From: Paraconiothyrium sp. Pb-2020
Taxonomy: Eukaryota > Ascomycota > Dothideomycetes > Pleosporales > Didymosphaeriaceae
Length of the DNA stretch: 64,000 nucleotides
NCBI GenBank assembly: GCA_022419385.1
Contig: JAJUBI010000002.1
Span: 2,604,001-2,668,000 of the forward strand
Direction of reading: 5' to 3'
In this document: positions 23,512 to 33,429 of the stretch, one piece after another
Layout: every line of letters starts with the position of its first letter
Position numbering within the stretch: position 1 is the first letter of the stretch
Position numbers and translations under genes: made by a program
Notes under the pieces: model-generated
The model's input: the letters and a program-made list of their open reading frames with translations, nothing else
What the model was told of the DNA's origin: nothing
The model's database searches: none

Positions 23512-25085
23512 ATGGAGACTTTCAAGGGCGTCTTTACTCCACCTTTGTTCCTGCAAGATCCCAAAATGGATTTCCTCATTGGTCTACGAGGTTTGTTCGT
23601 CGTGCAGTCCTTCTTGCACACCTTCCTCCTCGTCTTCGCTCCAGCCTCCGTTGTACACTCGACCAACGCTCAAGAAGTTTTGCACAGTTCCACGCTCCAC
23701 AAAGCGCTCAAGTTTGTCTCTATCCTCTTCTGGAACGATGGTATTATCTACTCCGCCTTCATCCTTCTCAGCGCGCGCACGATATGTCTCCCTTTCATGA
23801 AAGAGAAAACCAAGCTCTCCATTGCGGGGTCCATATTTCGTCGCGGGATTCGCTTGTGGTTCCCCGTTGCTGTCGCGCTGGCGATTAGCACCGGGGTTCT
23901 GCACGCGACTGGGTACAAGTACATCGACGATTTCGCCGAGAAGACGGGCAACATTTCCATCTTGGTGCCTTACAAGATCGACAACGCGTTGATCTACTTT
24001 AATTCGGTATTCAACTTGTTCTGGGTTACCACGAGGTTCTCAGAGCAAGCGGGGAGCTATGCGTTTCCCGGGCAGATGATGTGGGTTATTAATGTCATCT
24101 ATATGCAAAGGTGAGTCTTCCCTTTTTGAAGGGAAGAAGAGTTCGCGTTAACGAAAAGAAGTTTCACCGTGTACATGACAATGGTTATCGGTGAGTCTGT
24201 GGGTACAAAGCGGATGTGTTCTTTCTGCCGAGCGAAGGGAAGGCAATTTTGAACTACCCATGGTACAAGAAGAGAGACTTCACTTCACTTAGCTGAGACA
24301 CAAGGCAATGTATCATGCCCACTTCTTCGTGACAACGCTGACTTTGTACCTTCGGGTGCGGCAGTACCTTACACCCGTCGCTCGTGGCGCGTCAAAGGCG
24401 CACTATTCTTCATCATCACAGCGTGGTGGGTTCAGTCGTGGGCTTGGTACTCCATCACAGGCCTGCTCCTCGCCGATGTGACCACAAACATGGACTTCAA
24501 GACCAAAGCCCATCGCGGGATCAAGGTCTGGCACTCCATCCGATGCCCATCCTACGTCGTCTATACAGGCATCTTAGCAGCAGGTCTGGTCATGCAATAC
24601 CTCTGGGCGGCGTGGCGTCCTCAGTATCGCGATGACGAGTTAATTGCGCATGGAGGTCTGTACTACACTGGTGGACTCAACGAAGACTTCGATGCCAAGC
24701 AGCCGCAGGCAAGGGACGATAACTATCTCGTATTGTTGGGATTTTTGCTGTGGGTGGAGACATCAGACATGGTACAATGGGCGTTGGGCAATCGAATCTT
24801 CGTCTATCTGGGACGACGGTCATTGAGCAAGTACAGTCAACAGACATAGTCGGAACAATGCTGATTCTACACACAGGCTGGTTCCTTGTTCAGAGCATCT
24901 TGGTATACACAATGGGGATCAAACTTTTCCAGGGGTTGCCGATCGCAAACGAGGTTGCTGCTACTGTTGCATGTTTTTTTGTGGTGCTTGCGGCTACGGC
25001 TGTGGGATCGGAAGTGTTTTATCGCGCTGTGGAGGTTCCTTCTCATAGATTGTCCCATACTACCTTCGATTGGATTCGCAATTGA
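23512..25085 (+). CDS. Membrane acyltransferase, AT3 family
   Basis: Four exons, 23512-24110, 24162-24190, 24365-24826 and 24877-25085; 432 aa. Family role: multi-pass membrane enzymes that move acyl groups, often acetyl, onto extracytoplasmic sugars. Seen: LIGLRGLFVVQSFLHTF at the first helix with the conserved LRG and His, FRRGIRLWFP (R-x-x-R motif), KGALFFIITAWWVQSW, and LGRRSLS joined to WFLVQSILVYTMGIKLF. Exon 2 is a 29-nt microexon giving SFTVYMTMVI. Intron 2 is long for this locus (174 nt). Intron 3 is GC-AG with a GCAAGT donor, 50 nt; the nearby GTACAG donor breaks the frame. A later ATG at 23566 is possible, but 23512 is the first. Likely works with the GT2 synthase upstream on the same strand; substrate unknown. 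Confidence 0.85.
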
Positions 25086-25451
25086 ACATTTCGGTGAGAG
25101 CGCTTCGAAGGAGCATGGAGGATCTGGAAGGACGACGGCTAGAGCGTGGCAGGTCAGCAGCTACCACAAAGATCAATCTGAAGAGTGTTGGTGACTTGAT
25201 TCTCTTCGCACGTGAGGGGCTTTGGAAGTGAATCGAGGTTCGTATCCCAGGAGTCTACCGTCGCAGGTGTGAAGTCTCTGGTAGACGAGGTACGACGAAG
25301 CATCCCATGGCCAGCAGCTGTGATCTGGTTAGCCGCTTGGTTAGGTAAGCGAGCGGCCGAAGGATTCGCAATCATGCGTGTGACTGCGGCAGCGGCAGGG
25401 CAGCGCTCACCACACCCAGCTGGCCGGTACGAGGTGACAGCAAGGTCCACA
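25086..25451. other. Intergenic, P450 promoter
   Basis: 366 bp between AT3 and P450 start codon. The P450 frame stays open upstream to 25212, but that extension lacks P450 character; the membrane anchor begins right after the ATG at 25452. Confidence 0.55.
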
Positions 25452-27278
25452 ATGCCGCTGGAATCGCGTGTGCTTAGTGCCCTGCTCGAACACTACGTGA
25501 TTGTCGCAGCTGTTGCGGGCGTGGTGTATACGGCCATCCTCGTCGCGCACCGCCTCCTCTTCTCGCCCCTTGCCAAATTCCCGGGTCCGAAGATCGCCGC
25601 CGTCACCAGTTGGTACGAGTTCTACCATGACTACTTCTGCAGAGGGAAATACGTTTTCAAGATCAAGGAGATGCATGACAGATATGGTGAGCTGACCAGG
25701 CACAACAACCACGACACACCCAAGGTTCGAAGCCCTTCAGGGACCACGCTAACCCGATGCGTGATCAGGGCCCATAGTCCGCATCACGCCGCATGAGCTA
25801 TCGATCCATGACCCTGAGTTCTACAACTCCATTAATGTCTCTGGTAGTGTTCGGAAGACCGACAACTATGAAGGTTTCGCCCGTGGCATCGACTTCGATG
25901 GTCAGTAGCCCTGCTTTTCAGCTTCTACCACGCTGACACAATGGCACGGCAGGCACACACTTCCTCTCTACGTCGCACGATCTCCATCGTCGGCGACGGA
26001 AACCCTTAGAGCCATTCTTCTCTCGTGCAGGCGTGACCAGGTTGGAGCCCATGGTTGGAGAAGTGGCCAAACGCTTCGTACGACGGCTTGACAGTTATCA
26101 AGGAACCGACCAAGTGATACGCCTTGATCATGCATACGTAGCGCTTGCTGCCGATGTGGTGGGCAAGATATGTTTCGAAAGCAACTCTAACATGATCGAC
26201 GAGCCAAATTTCGGTGTGGAGTGGTACAACCTGCTTCACAACTTCATTCATTCGCTTCCGTTGGTGATGGCGTTTCCTCAGATGATCAAGTGCGTATGCT
26301 CCTGGACAACCGTGCTGAATCTGACCTTTACAAGGATCCTGAACATCATACCGTCCGAGGTGCTACGATGGCTTGACCCCCGCCTGGTAACCTTTGAGAA
26401 GTTTCGAGATTACGCTCGGCAACACATAATCGATGCCAAGCGGGAATTGGAAGAGAAGAATGACTACGAGACTTTTGAGACCCGAAATTCCGTGTTCCGA
26501 CACCTCCTCACAAGCGGCTTGCCGGAGAGCGATCTTTCTGTAGAAAGGTTGACCAGGGAAGCACAGATCTTCTTGGGAGCTGGCAGCATCAGCGCGGCTC
26601 GTACCCTCGACTTCATCAGCTACTACATCATTGCTAACGATGACTATCTCAAGCGACTGCACGTAGAACTAGCGCCTCTCATGGAAGGCTACCCCAAAAT
26701 CCTACCGTCCTTTGTGGAGTTGGAGCGTCTACCATTCCTGCAAGCATTGATCAAGGAAGGCCTAAGACTCAGTTATGGTGTCATGCACCGTATGCCTCGT
26801 GTATCGCCGGATCAACCCATCTTCTACCGTGATTGGGTCATTCCACCTGGTGTACGTACATTTGCTCTTTCTTTGTTTCAATTATTGATGAAATAGGTTG
26901 CTGTTGGTATGTCAGCCTACATGAACCACACGGATCCTGATATCTATCCTGATCCCTTCACCTTCAATCCCGAACGTTGGTTGAACAATGTCACCCCGGC
27001 AATGACGCGATGTCTTGTTCCGTTCTCCAAGGGATCGCGGAATTGTCTAGGCATGAAGTAAGTCACTGAGCAGTACAACCGATTCACTCAGCAATGACTA
27101 AGGCGCATTTAGCCTGGCATACATGGAATTGAACAAAACACTTTCGACTGTGTTTCGGCCCGGTGCCCCAAGACTCGAACTGTTTGAAACGAACGAGAGT
27201 GACATCGTCCAAGCCCACGACTATATCATCCCGTTGCCCAACTTGGACAGCAAAGGTTTACGCGTCAAAGTGATCTGA
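25452..27278 (+). CDS. Cytochrome P450 monooxygenase (microsomal, trichodiene-oxygenase/benzoate-hydroxylase-like group)
   Basis: Five exons, 25452-25686, 25769-25900, 25953-26851, 26897-27057 and 27113-27278; 530 aa, normal for fungal P450s. Seen: N-terminal anchor (YVIVAAVAGVVYTAILVAH), the proline hinge KFPGPKIAAVTSWYEFYHDY, SHDLHRRRRKPLEPFFSRAG (C-helix region), an I-helix LGAGSISAA in place of the usual AGT, K-helix EGLR, FNPERW, and heme loop FSKGSRNCLG with the Cys ligand. It inserts one oxygen atom into a small lipophilic substrate using electrons from NADPH-P450 reductase; the substrate cannot be told. It follows the AT3 gene on the same strand. No polyketide or peptide synthase core is in the window, so a secondary-metabolite cluster is not supported. 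Confidence 0.93.
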
Positions 27279-28461
27279 GAGACGCCATCGATATGCTACG
27301 GTGGACAATCAAGTCAACCACGTAACAATAATTTTTAGCGAGAATGGAGTCACTACAGTTTTATGTTAACTACTGAGCCGTTGTTGCAGATTGAACGCGA
27401 TAATTATCCGAAAGCACAAATACGAGTGCATGATTGTATTAGGGGACAAATGGCGCCTCAAAGATCAGTATTATTGATAATGCAAACAGTTCTATAACTT
27501 CTGAGGGCGTGTTAGGTACGATCAACTTTATGGTACGCGCAAAAACACGTACAAGTGCTCCTGAGGAAGAGGTGGAGGCATACAAAGAACATCCGAAAAT
27601 GTACACCCTCTGTTTAGTGATATGGATGGTGGGGATACTGCTATAATGTAAAATTTGAGCTCCATCTTCGCAAACTTCTGCCAATTCGGCTGGACATCGC
27701 ATATTGTGAGTTTCAGAGATGAGAATGTAGACTACAGCACTTGTATGCTTATGCCGCTAAGTCTGAATGTGCTGCAGTTGCATTACCCACCGGCAAAGAC
27801 GTGTGCACCTAGCTGAAACAGTAATCCAATGGCCTTTTCTTTCTTCTCTTTACCACTTTCTGCGCTATCTACCTTGATCGTATACACCTTTGTCCTCCTG
27901 GTCTTGCACTGCATACTCAGCTTCCTCTGCTGCCGTCACAGCCTTCTCCACTCGAAACGTCACCTTTTGAGGAATACTAGGCGCGATCGTGTAGCCGCTA
28001 GCGATACCATGGATCCGTGAATGGGTAATAAGAATTGAAGTGCCCCTAGTGTGTTGGGTAGTCATGTTGGCCCACCGCGTGAGCTTGGCAGCTCGCGCGT
28101 CTCCTCGTGCTAGCTCCCGCTTCTCGCACATGCTCCTCGTAAACCCTTCCTCGAAAGCGTCAATATCCTTTTAAGCAAGACTCGGTCTCAGCTTCTGCAC
28201 GTGACCTTTCTTGACGCCGCGGTGCTATTTCATGAGCATCCTTGTGAGGAGAGGTGAGGTGATCGAAAATACAGAGAAAAGAAGTGTGATCGACCTTCGC
28301 TTTTCTGCATGCCTATCGTGAACCAGCCTGTATCGCATCATGAGATGTCTGATGATCGAATTCGATTTTTTCACGAGGGTTCACTCTTTCATGGTCTTCA
28401 ATGCAACGGCAACGCACACAACTGTGGTATTCAATTCAACATTATCATTCACTATGATCTT
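27279..28461. other. Intergenic between P450 and a secreted-protein gene
   Basis: About 1.2 kb containing the 3' flanks of two convergent genes. Short hydrophobic open frames near 27829-28020 lack domains and were not called. Confidence 0.5.
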
Positions 28462-29381
28462 CTAAGACGAGGTGCTGGCATCAGTGCTAACAGGCAACGT
28501 AACGGGAGTTGCGGTGGCACTCGCGCTCGCTGTCGTCGAACTCGATCCACCACCAGTCGCCTTCTGTACCGTAGCCTGCACGACTTGACCCGCTGTGTTA
28601 AACACAATGTCTACCAATGCACTCAGTGGCTCATACGAGAAGGTCTTTTGGATAAGCCCGTTGCCGAGTTGCGTTATGTCCCCGACTTGCGTCATGTCTG
28701 TATGTTTGGTCAGTGAATGCTTTTCTGTAAGTAATTGGAGAGGGTGGTCTGACTTTGCTGGTAGTTTCCGACGATCTGAGAGAGGGCACCAGTGGCTCCA
28801 CCGACAACCTCTTGCACGATGTTGCCGAGGTTATCAACCAGGAAGTTCAGCGTCGTGCCGCCGTTGGTGATTGAGCCGAGAAGGCCGTCCACAGCGCCAA
28901 TGACTTCTCCGACAAGGCTGGTCACATTGTTGATAAGACCGAGCAGCAGAGGGTTCAGATCAAGCGATTCGAAGACGCGCTCCACAATGTCCACGAGATG
29001 ACCTAGGCGCACGACAAGCTCCAAGTTCACATCGACATCTGCAATGGTAATATTGATCTTTTCGACAGAAACTTGGACACCTGCATTGACGGTCACGAGA
29101 CCAGCGACTTTGGCGTTCAAGTTGATGTCGGCTTGCAATCTTTCAACGTCAAGCTCAATGCGCCCGACGTGCAGTTCAGGGACGTTCAAGTACACATCTG
29201 GCACTGTTGACGTAGTCGCTACATCCGGCGGGGTCGTCGTAGTTCCATTCGTGACTGGGGCTCTGCTCGAGCTGGAAGTTGGCGGTTGAGTTGCTGAAGA
29301 AGTTGCAGACTGTGCCAGGATCTGCGACGCAAAAGAGAGGAAGAAAAGTACAAGCATGCGGAACGAAAGGAGAGACTGCAT
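28462..29381 (-). CDS. Secreted protein of unknown function, paralogue A
   Basis: Two exons, 29381-28754 and 28697-28462; 287 aa. Seen: signal peptide (MQSLLSFRMLVLFFLSFASQ), Ser/Thr-rich segment, then a long stretch of alternating hydrophobic and polar residues (LNAKVAGLVTVNAGVQVSV), and a C-terminal Ser/Thr-rich tail without an obvious GPI hydrophobic end. No family recognised. It matches the divergently transcribed gene at 29880-30909 in the signal start MQSLL, in DVxLN (x being Y or F), LN/LDAK/QV...NAGV, DLNP and VGNYxQNM, so the two are diverged duplicates. The paralogue has an extra intron. The 56-nt intron with a GTCAGA donor is supported because splicing gives VGNYQQNM. Start: ATG at 29381; the reading frame runs 30 nt further upstream. 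Likely an extracellular or wall protein. Confidence 0.8.
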
Positions 29382-29879
29382 GTTTGCGACTTTTGGCAAC
29401 GGCGTTGACAATGAGGGGGGAGCAACGAGGCGTAGCAGTGACCTATGGGCACCACGGCCGTGCTAACATTTAAATCAGACGCATTGACGCAACCGACGTG
29501 GTTGACATTTCCCATGGCTGCATGAACGCAACCGACCTAATTTCGGGTAAAACGTGAAAAACGAGCTGCACAGGGATTAAAAACGCGAAAATCAAGGCCG
29601 GCACCTGGGAATCGGGTGCTAAGAAACTGGTTTCCGAGGTTTGCAACATGGCAATTGGTCTCCTTAATTTCAATGTTCTGGCCAAAGGTCAACGCCCTAG
29701 GGGATAATCATGCGACATCCATGCAAGCGCATCACAGCGCGAACCTTTTGTCAACGGCGCGTCCCCGCATCACATTGCACTGACAGCTCGCGGACCGCCT
29801 GTCGTTCATCCTTTCTGTCGTATCCTGTGGCGGTTGAAGCTGCGTTCGTTCCCTACCAACTTTTGTCAAAATCGTCAAG
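29382..29879. promoter_or_regulatory. Divergent promoter of the two secreted paralogues
   Basis: 498 bp lie between the opposed start codons of two paralogues, so the pair may be co-expressed. No specific motif is claimed. Confidence 0.55.
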
Positions 29880-30909
29880 ATGCAATCACTACTCACATTC
29901 TTGCTCACATGCCTTCTTTTGCCCATGTTGGGTTCCACTCAAATCACCGACGATGATGGATATACGGGCTACAAGCTTGACATCAGACAAGACGGCGATC
30001 CGCTAGCGGTCCTCTACGACACCGAGAACACGAACAACAATGTATCAGCCTTGGTGCCCGAGCCTGATGTGTTCCTGAATGTACGTTGTAGATGCTGTGA
30101 ATCAACCGATGGACGAATCTTGCACTGACACTTTTCCAGGCTTCAGTGCACGTTGGCGAGATCCACATTGAGGTGCAAAACCTCACCGCGAAGATCAACC
30201 TCGACGCCCAAGTCCTGCAATTGCTCTCCTTCAACGCCGGTGTTGACCTGTCAATTGACAGGGTGAACCTGCTTATTCAGAATGTCACCGCAAAAGTGCT
30301 GCTTGAAGCGCGTCTCGCCAACCTCGTCCTCATGATCGTAAGTGCTCTCTCGACCTTCAAAGCACACAAGCTAAACCGCATCAGAATGACACCCTCAGCT
30401 CCATCGACCTGAATCCCATCATCGCCGAGCTTGGTAACGGGCTTGGCACCATCATCAACTCGACAACCGGCCTCATCGGCGACGTTACCGGCTCTGGCTC
30501 TTCGAACACCAAGCGCAGCGAACTCGACATTCAGCAGTTCCAGCTCGCTAACAACATACTCTACTCCATTGACGACTACAGTGGTAACACGCACACAAAC
30601 CGCATTCTCGCGCAGAACGGTGACCTGGTAGACCAGAAGCTGGATAATAGCGGAACCGTCTCCAGTAGCAAAGTTGTGGGTAATTACCTGCAGAACATGC
30701 GATTTAATGGCTTCAATGAGAGCGTGACGTTCAAGGGCCAGGAGGTCTGGGAAGAGGAGTACGTGTACGAGCCTTACACGGGCTTGATTGCTATTAGCGG
30801 CGTCTTCAAGAGTAAGAGTACCGGGCAGGTGGTAGGGACGCAGTTGATTGCTGAGGCGAGGGGCGGCGGTTCAGCGACGATCGCGTCGAAGGAGCAGACA
30901 GGCGCGTGA
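29880..30909 (+). CDS. Secreted protein of unknown function, paralogue B
   Basis: Three exons, 29880-30080, 30140-30337 and 30385-30909; 307 aa. Seen: signal peptide (MQSLLTFLLTCLLLPMLGST), acidic linker, DVFLN, the LDAQVLQLLSFNAGVDLSI block shared with paralogue A, NDTLSSIDLNP, VGNYLQNM, and an end with EEEYVYEPYTGLIA. A dibasic NTKRSELD lies between the two halves and could be a Kex2 cleavage site, absent from paralogue A. All three junctions keep frame and restore similarity with paralogue A, which supports the model. No known domain; several potential N-glycosylation sites (NVS, NLT, NVT, NDT, NST, NES). An extracellular role is inferred from the signal peptide only. Confidence 0.8.
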
Positions 30910-31281
30910 ATCAGGTTTGCGCTGGATAGCTGCAATAAGCTGATGAATTGTAATCTCTGGTTTCAATCAGTGACGCACATATACAGTGCCGAGCGTGCGT
31001 GCGAAATATCATATAATAGAGGGCGGAGAGGAACGCAGGATCGCGATGATAGCTGCTCGGTCCGATTAGAGCGATGCGACGGGGGCTATTCTGACCTGAA
31101 ACGGCAGGGCATGCAAGGATTGGCCAGCAGGATTAAGGATCTAGACCGCGTAGGTGGGTATCATCAGCCCTGCGGACTTCCAGACCGTTGACAGTACGTC
31201 TGCCTGAGCATGCTTGTACCGACGTTCCACCCAACTTCTCAGGCTAGAAAAGTACCAAAATTCCGGTTGCACTTGTTCAGG
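30910..31281. other. Intergenic, 3' flanks of two convergent genes
   Basis: 372 bp between the stop codons of paralogue B and the Zn2Cys6 gene. Nothing else seen. Confidence 0.5.
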
Positions 31282-33024
31282 TCACCACGTCAATGTCCTC
31301 CACTTCCCGTAATCAACCTCTCCAAACTTCTGAAACCGCACTCTCGTTGTCCGAGTCTGTAGGTCCGTTACCTCTTCTAACTTGATTACACGCTGCCCCC
31401 GAGGTATACTTTCAGGCCCACACAGCTCTGCCTCGTTGAACCCTTCTTCTTCAGTGGTCATGATAGCTTCAGCAAGTGTTGCAGCAGCCCACCCATCCCA
31501 AAGTCCTTCCCGGCTCGCACTGCTGCGTAATAAGACGATGGCTTCTCGTCGAAGAACGGGATGTCGGCACTTGCTTGCTACGTGATATAGCATCGGCACA
31601 ATCTCCATATCGATGCGAAACCGAGGCGAGCTTAGCACCTGCGAACTGGCTCTACGCCCGCGCGAGATTAGAGAAGGCGAACTGCTTGACCATGAGAGGA
31701 GCCCAGCCAGGTCGACTATCTGTCTAAACTGGACCGTATACTTGTCGAGTGCCATAGGATCAGCCGTCCAACTTGTGGCTTGCAGTAGGCTTAGTACCGT
31801 GTACCATAGCGTCAGGTTGACGTTTGCAGGGCATGGATCATGCGGTGGCGGTGATGATAGCGGTAAGAGATGCTTGTGATACTCTGTCAACCACTTTTCC
31901 AGGCGCAAGGAGAAGTCGAACGAGGCAGGCTGGCTTATCCTGAAGTCACTGGAAAACAAGTTGTGGCTAGAGGAGTCGAGGTAGACTTCGCCGCAGAGAA
32001 CATCGAGCGCGTTGCGTGCGGCGAGGAGGTGATCTTCTTCTTTTTGAAGGGCATCTGCGACAAGAGGAGCGAAAAGGCCGTTGGAGAGCCAGGGTACAGG
32101 GACGATGTCCTGTGAGAAGGTACGTGCCTGGATGCTAAGCCGAACGAACATGGGCGCTAATTGTTTGCGAATGAAGTGTGCCGTTGGCGTATTTGTCGAC
32201 GCTGAGGACGACCATTGACGTAGGATGTACAGGCCAGATCTGAGGTGCGTTGTGGCAGCCGCATAAGAGCCTCGAAGCCATTCGAAAGAGGTGAAGAGAA
32301 TGCAACATAGCAGGGAGACGTGCAAGCCATTGAAAGTACCAGGCAGTATGTGTTCTTTCAACTCGCGGAGGGCATAGGTATAAGATTTAGTAGCTAGATT
32401 GGTAAGATTCCAACTTGGTTTATGCAGCAGGTATGGGGTTAGTGGAGACCCAAGATGTGATACCAGATGCTCTTCCGTGAATGACTCATGCAAAGCGCCC
32501 AGCGCCACGATGGCTTGCTTGACGCATCGTTCTCGTTCTCCAATCTGTAATACGATAGACTCCCAGAGCTGGTTGCCAAAAGGAGCGGCGAACTGTGCAG
32601 AAGTGTTTCTACGGAAGTACGCGAACGAGCGCTCTTCTGCGGATCTTTCGGCCGTAGTGGTAGTGCTGAGCGGTCGTATAAGCGGAGTCTGATTCGTTTA
32701 CGGGTCAGTAAGCTTCAATTTTGCCGTATGCAACAGGTGCAGATCCGTTGGCCAATCTGACTGGGGGACGACGTCGAAAACGTACCGAGGTGTGCACATG
32801 TGACTTCCACAGAGCCAAATTGGAGAAGCCTTCGCATTTACGGCCCGTTGATGTGCATTTATTACAGGCTGGTCTTGTCTCGTCGCATCTAACTTTCCGG
32901 ACGCTGCACATCGAGGTGAGTTTATACGAATGAACAGGTGGTAGAGACAAGTATACCGACACACAGTGCAGCCGCGCCTCGAGCGCGTGTGTTTTGCTCG
33001 CTTGCGTTCAGAGTCTGCTACCAT
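31282..33024 (-). CDS. Zn2Cys6 fungal transcription factor
   Basis: Three exons, 33024-32957, 32903-32786 and 32688-31282; 530 aa. The binuclear zinc cluster is complete after splicing: C19-x2-C22-x6-C29-x6-C36-x2-C39-x6-C46, within a very basic start (KRAKHTRSRRG). Intron 1 splits the cluster just after C22; intron 2 is 97 nt. The rest is mostly helical with Leu-rich segments, as in the fungal_trans_2/DUF3468-type middle region, and carries no other domain. Start: ATG at 33024 in a strong context (GCCACCATGG). It would act as a nuclear DNA-binding activator or repressor; targets unknown. Its position between the secreted pair and the GT90 gene makes those candidate targets, which is inference. 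Confidence 0.9.
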
Positions 33025-33429
33025 GGTGGCATTCCCCACGGAACATATTGTGACCGGTAAGGATGAAGGGAAACGGTTAGGTAGCTGTGCAAACTAAAGA
33101 AGCTGAGGCTGGTGGGACTAGGTCACGCTAGAAGCATCATGGTGCTCCTACTGTCATTGGTCCGATCGTCTAACAGCAAATCCTAGCAGCACCAAGAAAC
33201 TTTTAGGCCGAAAGGAGTCCTTCCGACTGTCTTTGCTCTGCCCTGCTTGCTGAAACAACTGTTTATAACGCGGCCAACGCTAGTGCACATTGGTGTAGTC
33301 GAAGTCGGCCTTCAGCTTGCAGTACAAACATTCTGTCAGTCCGCGACGAATGACTCGGTGCTGAGAAAATATAAACAAGATGAGATTTTGTGTAGTCCAG
33401 TATCCAAATCGTGCATACATAAAGTGTAG
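33025..33429. other. Intergenic, Zn2Cys6 promoter and GT90 3' flank
   Basis: 405 bp between two minus-strand genes. No open frame with a domain. Confidence 0.5.

Noticed and set aside
25212..25451. N-terminal extension of the P450 frame
   Set aside because: The membrane anchor typical of P450s starts at the ATG at 25452; the extension has no family match.
25452..27278. Secondary-metabolite cluster around the P450
   Set aside because: No polyketide synthase, terpene cyclase or complete peptide synthetase in the window; cps1 lacks carrier and condensation domains.
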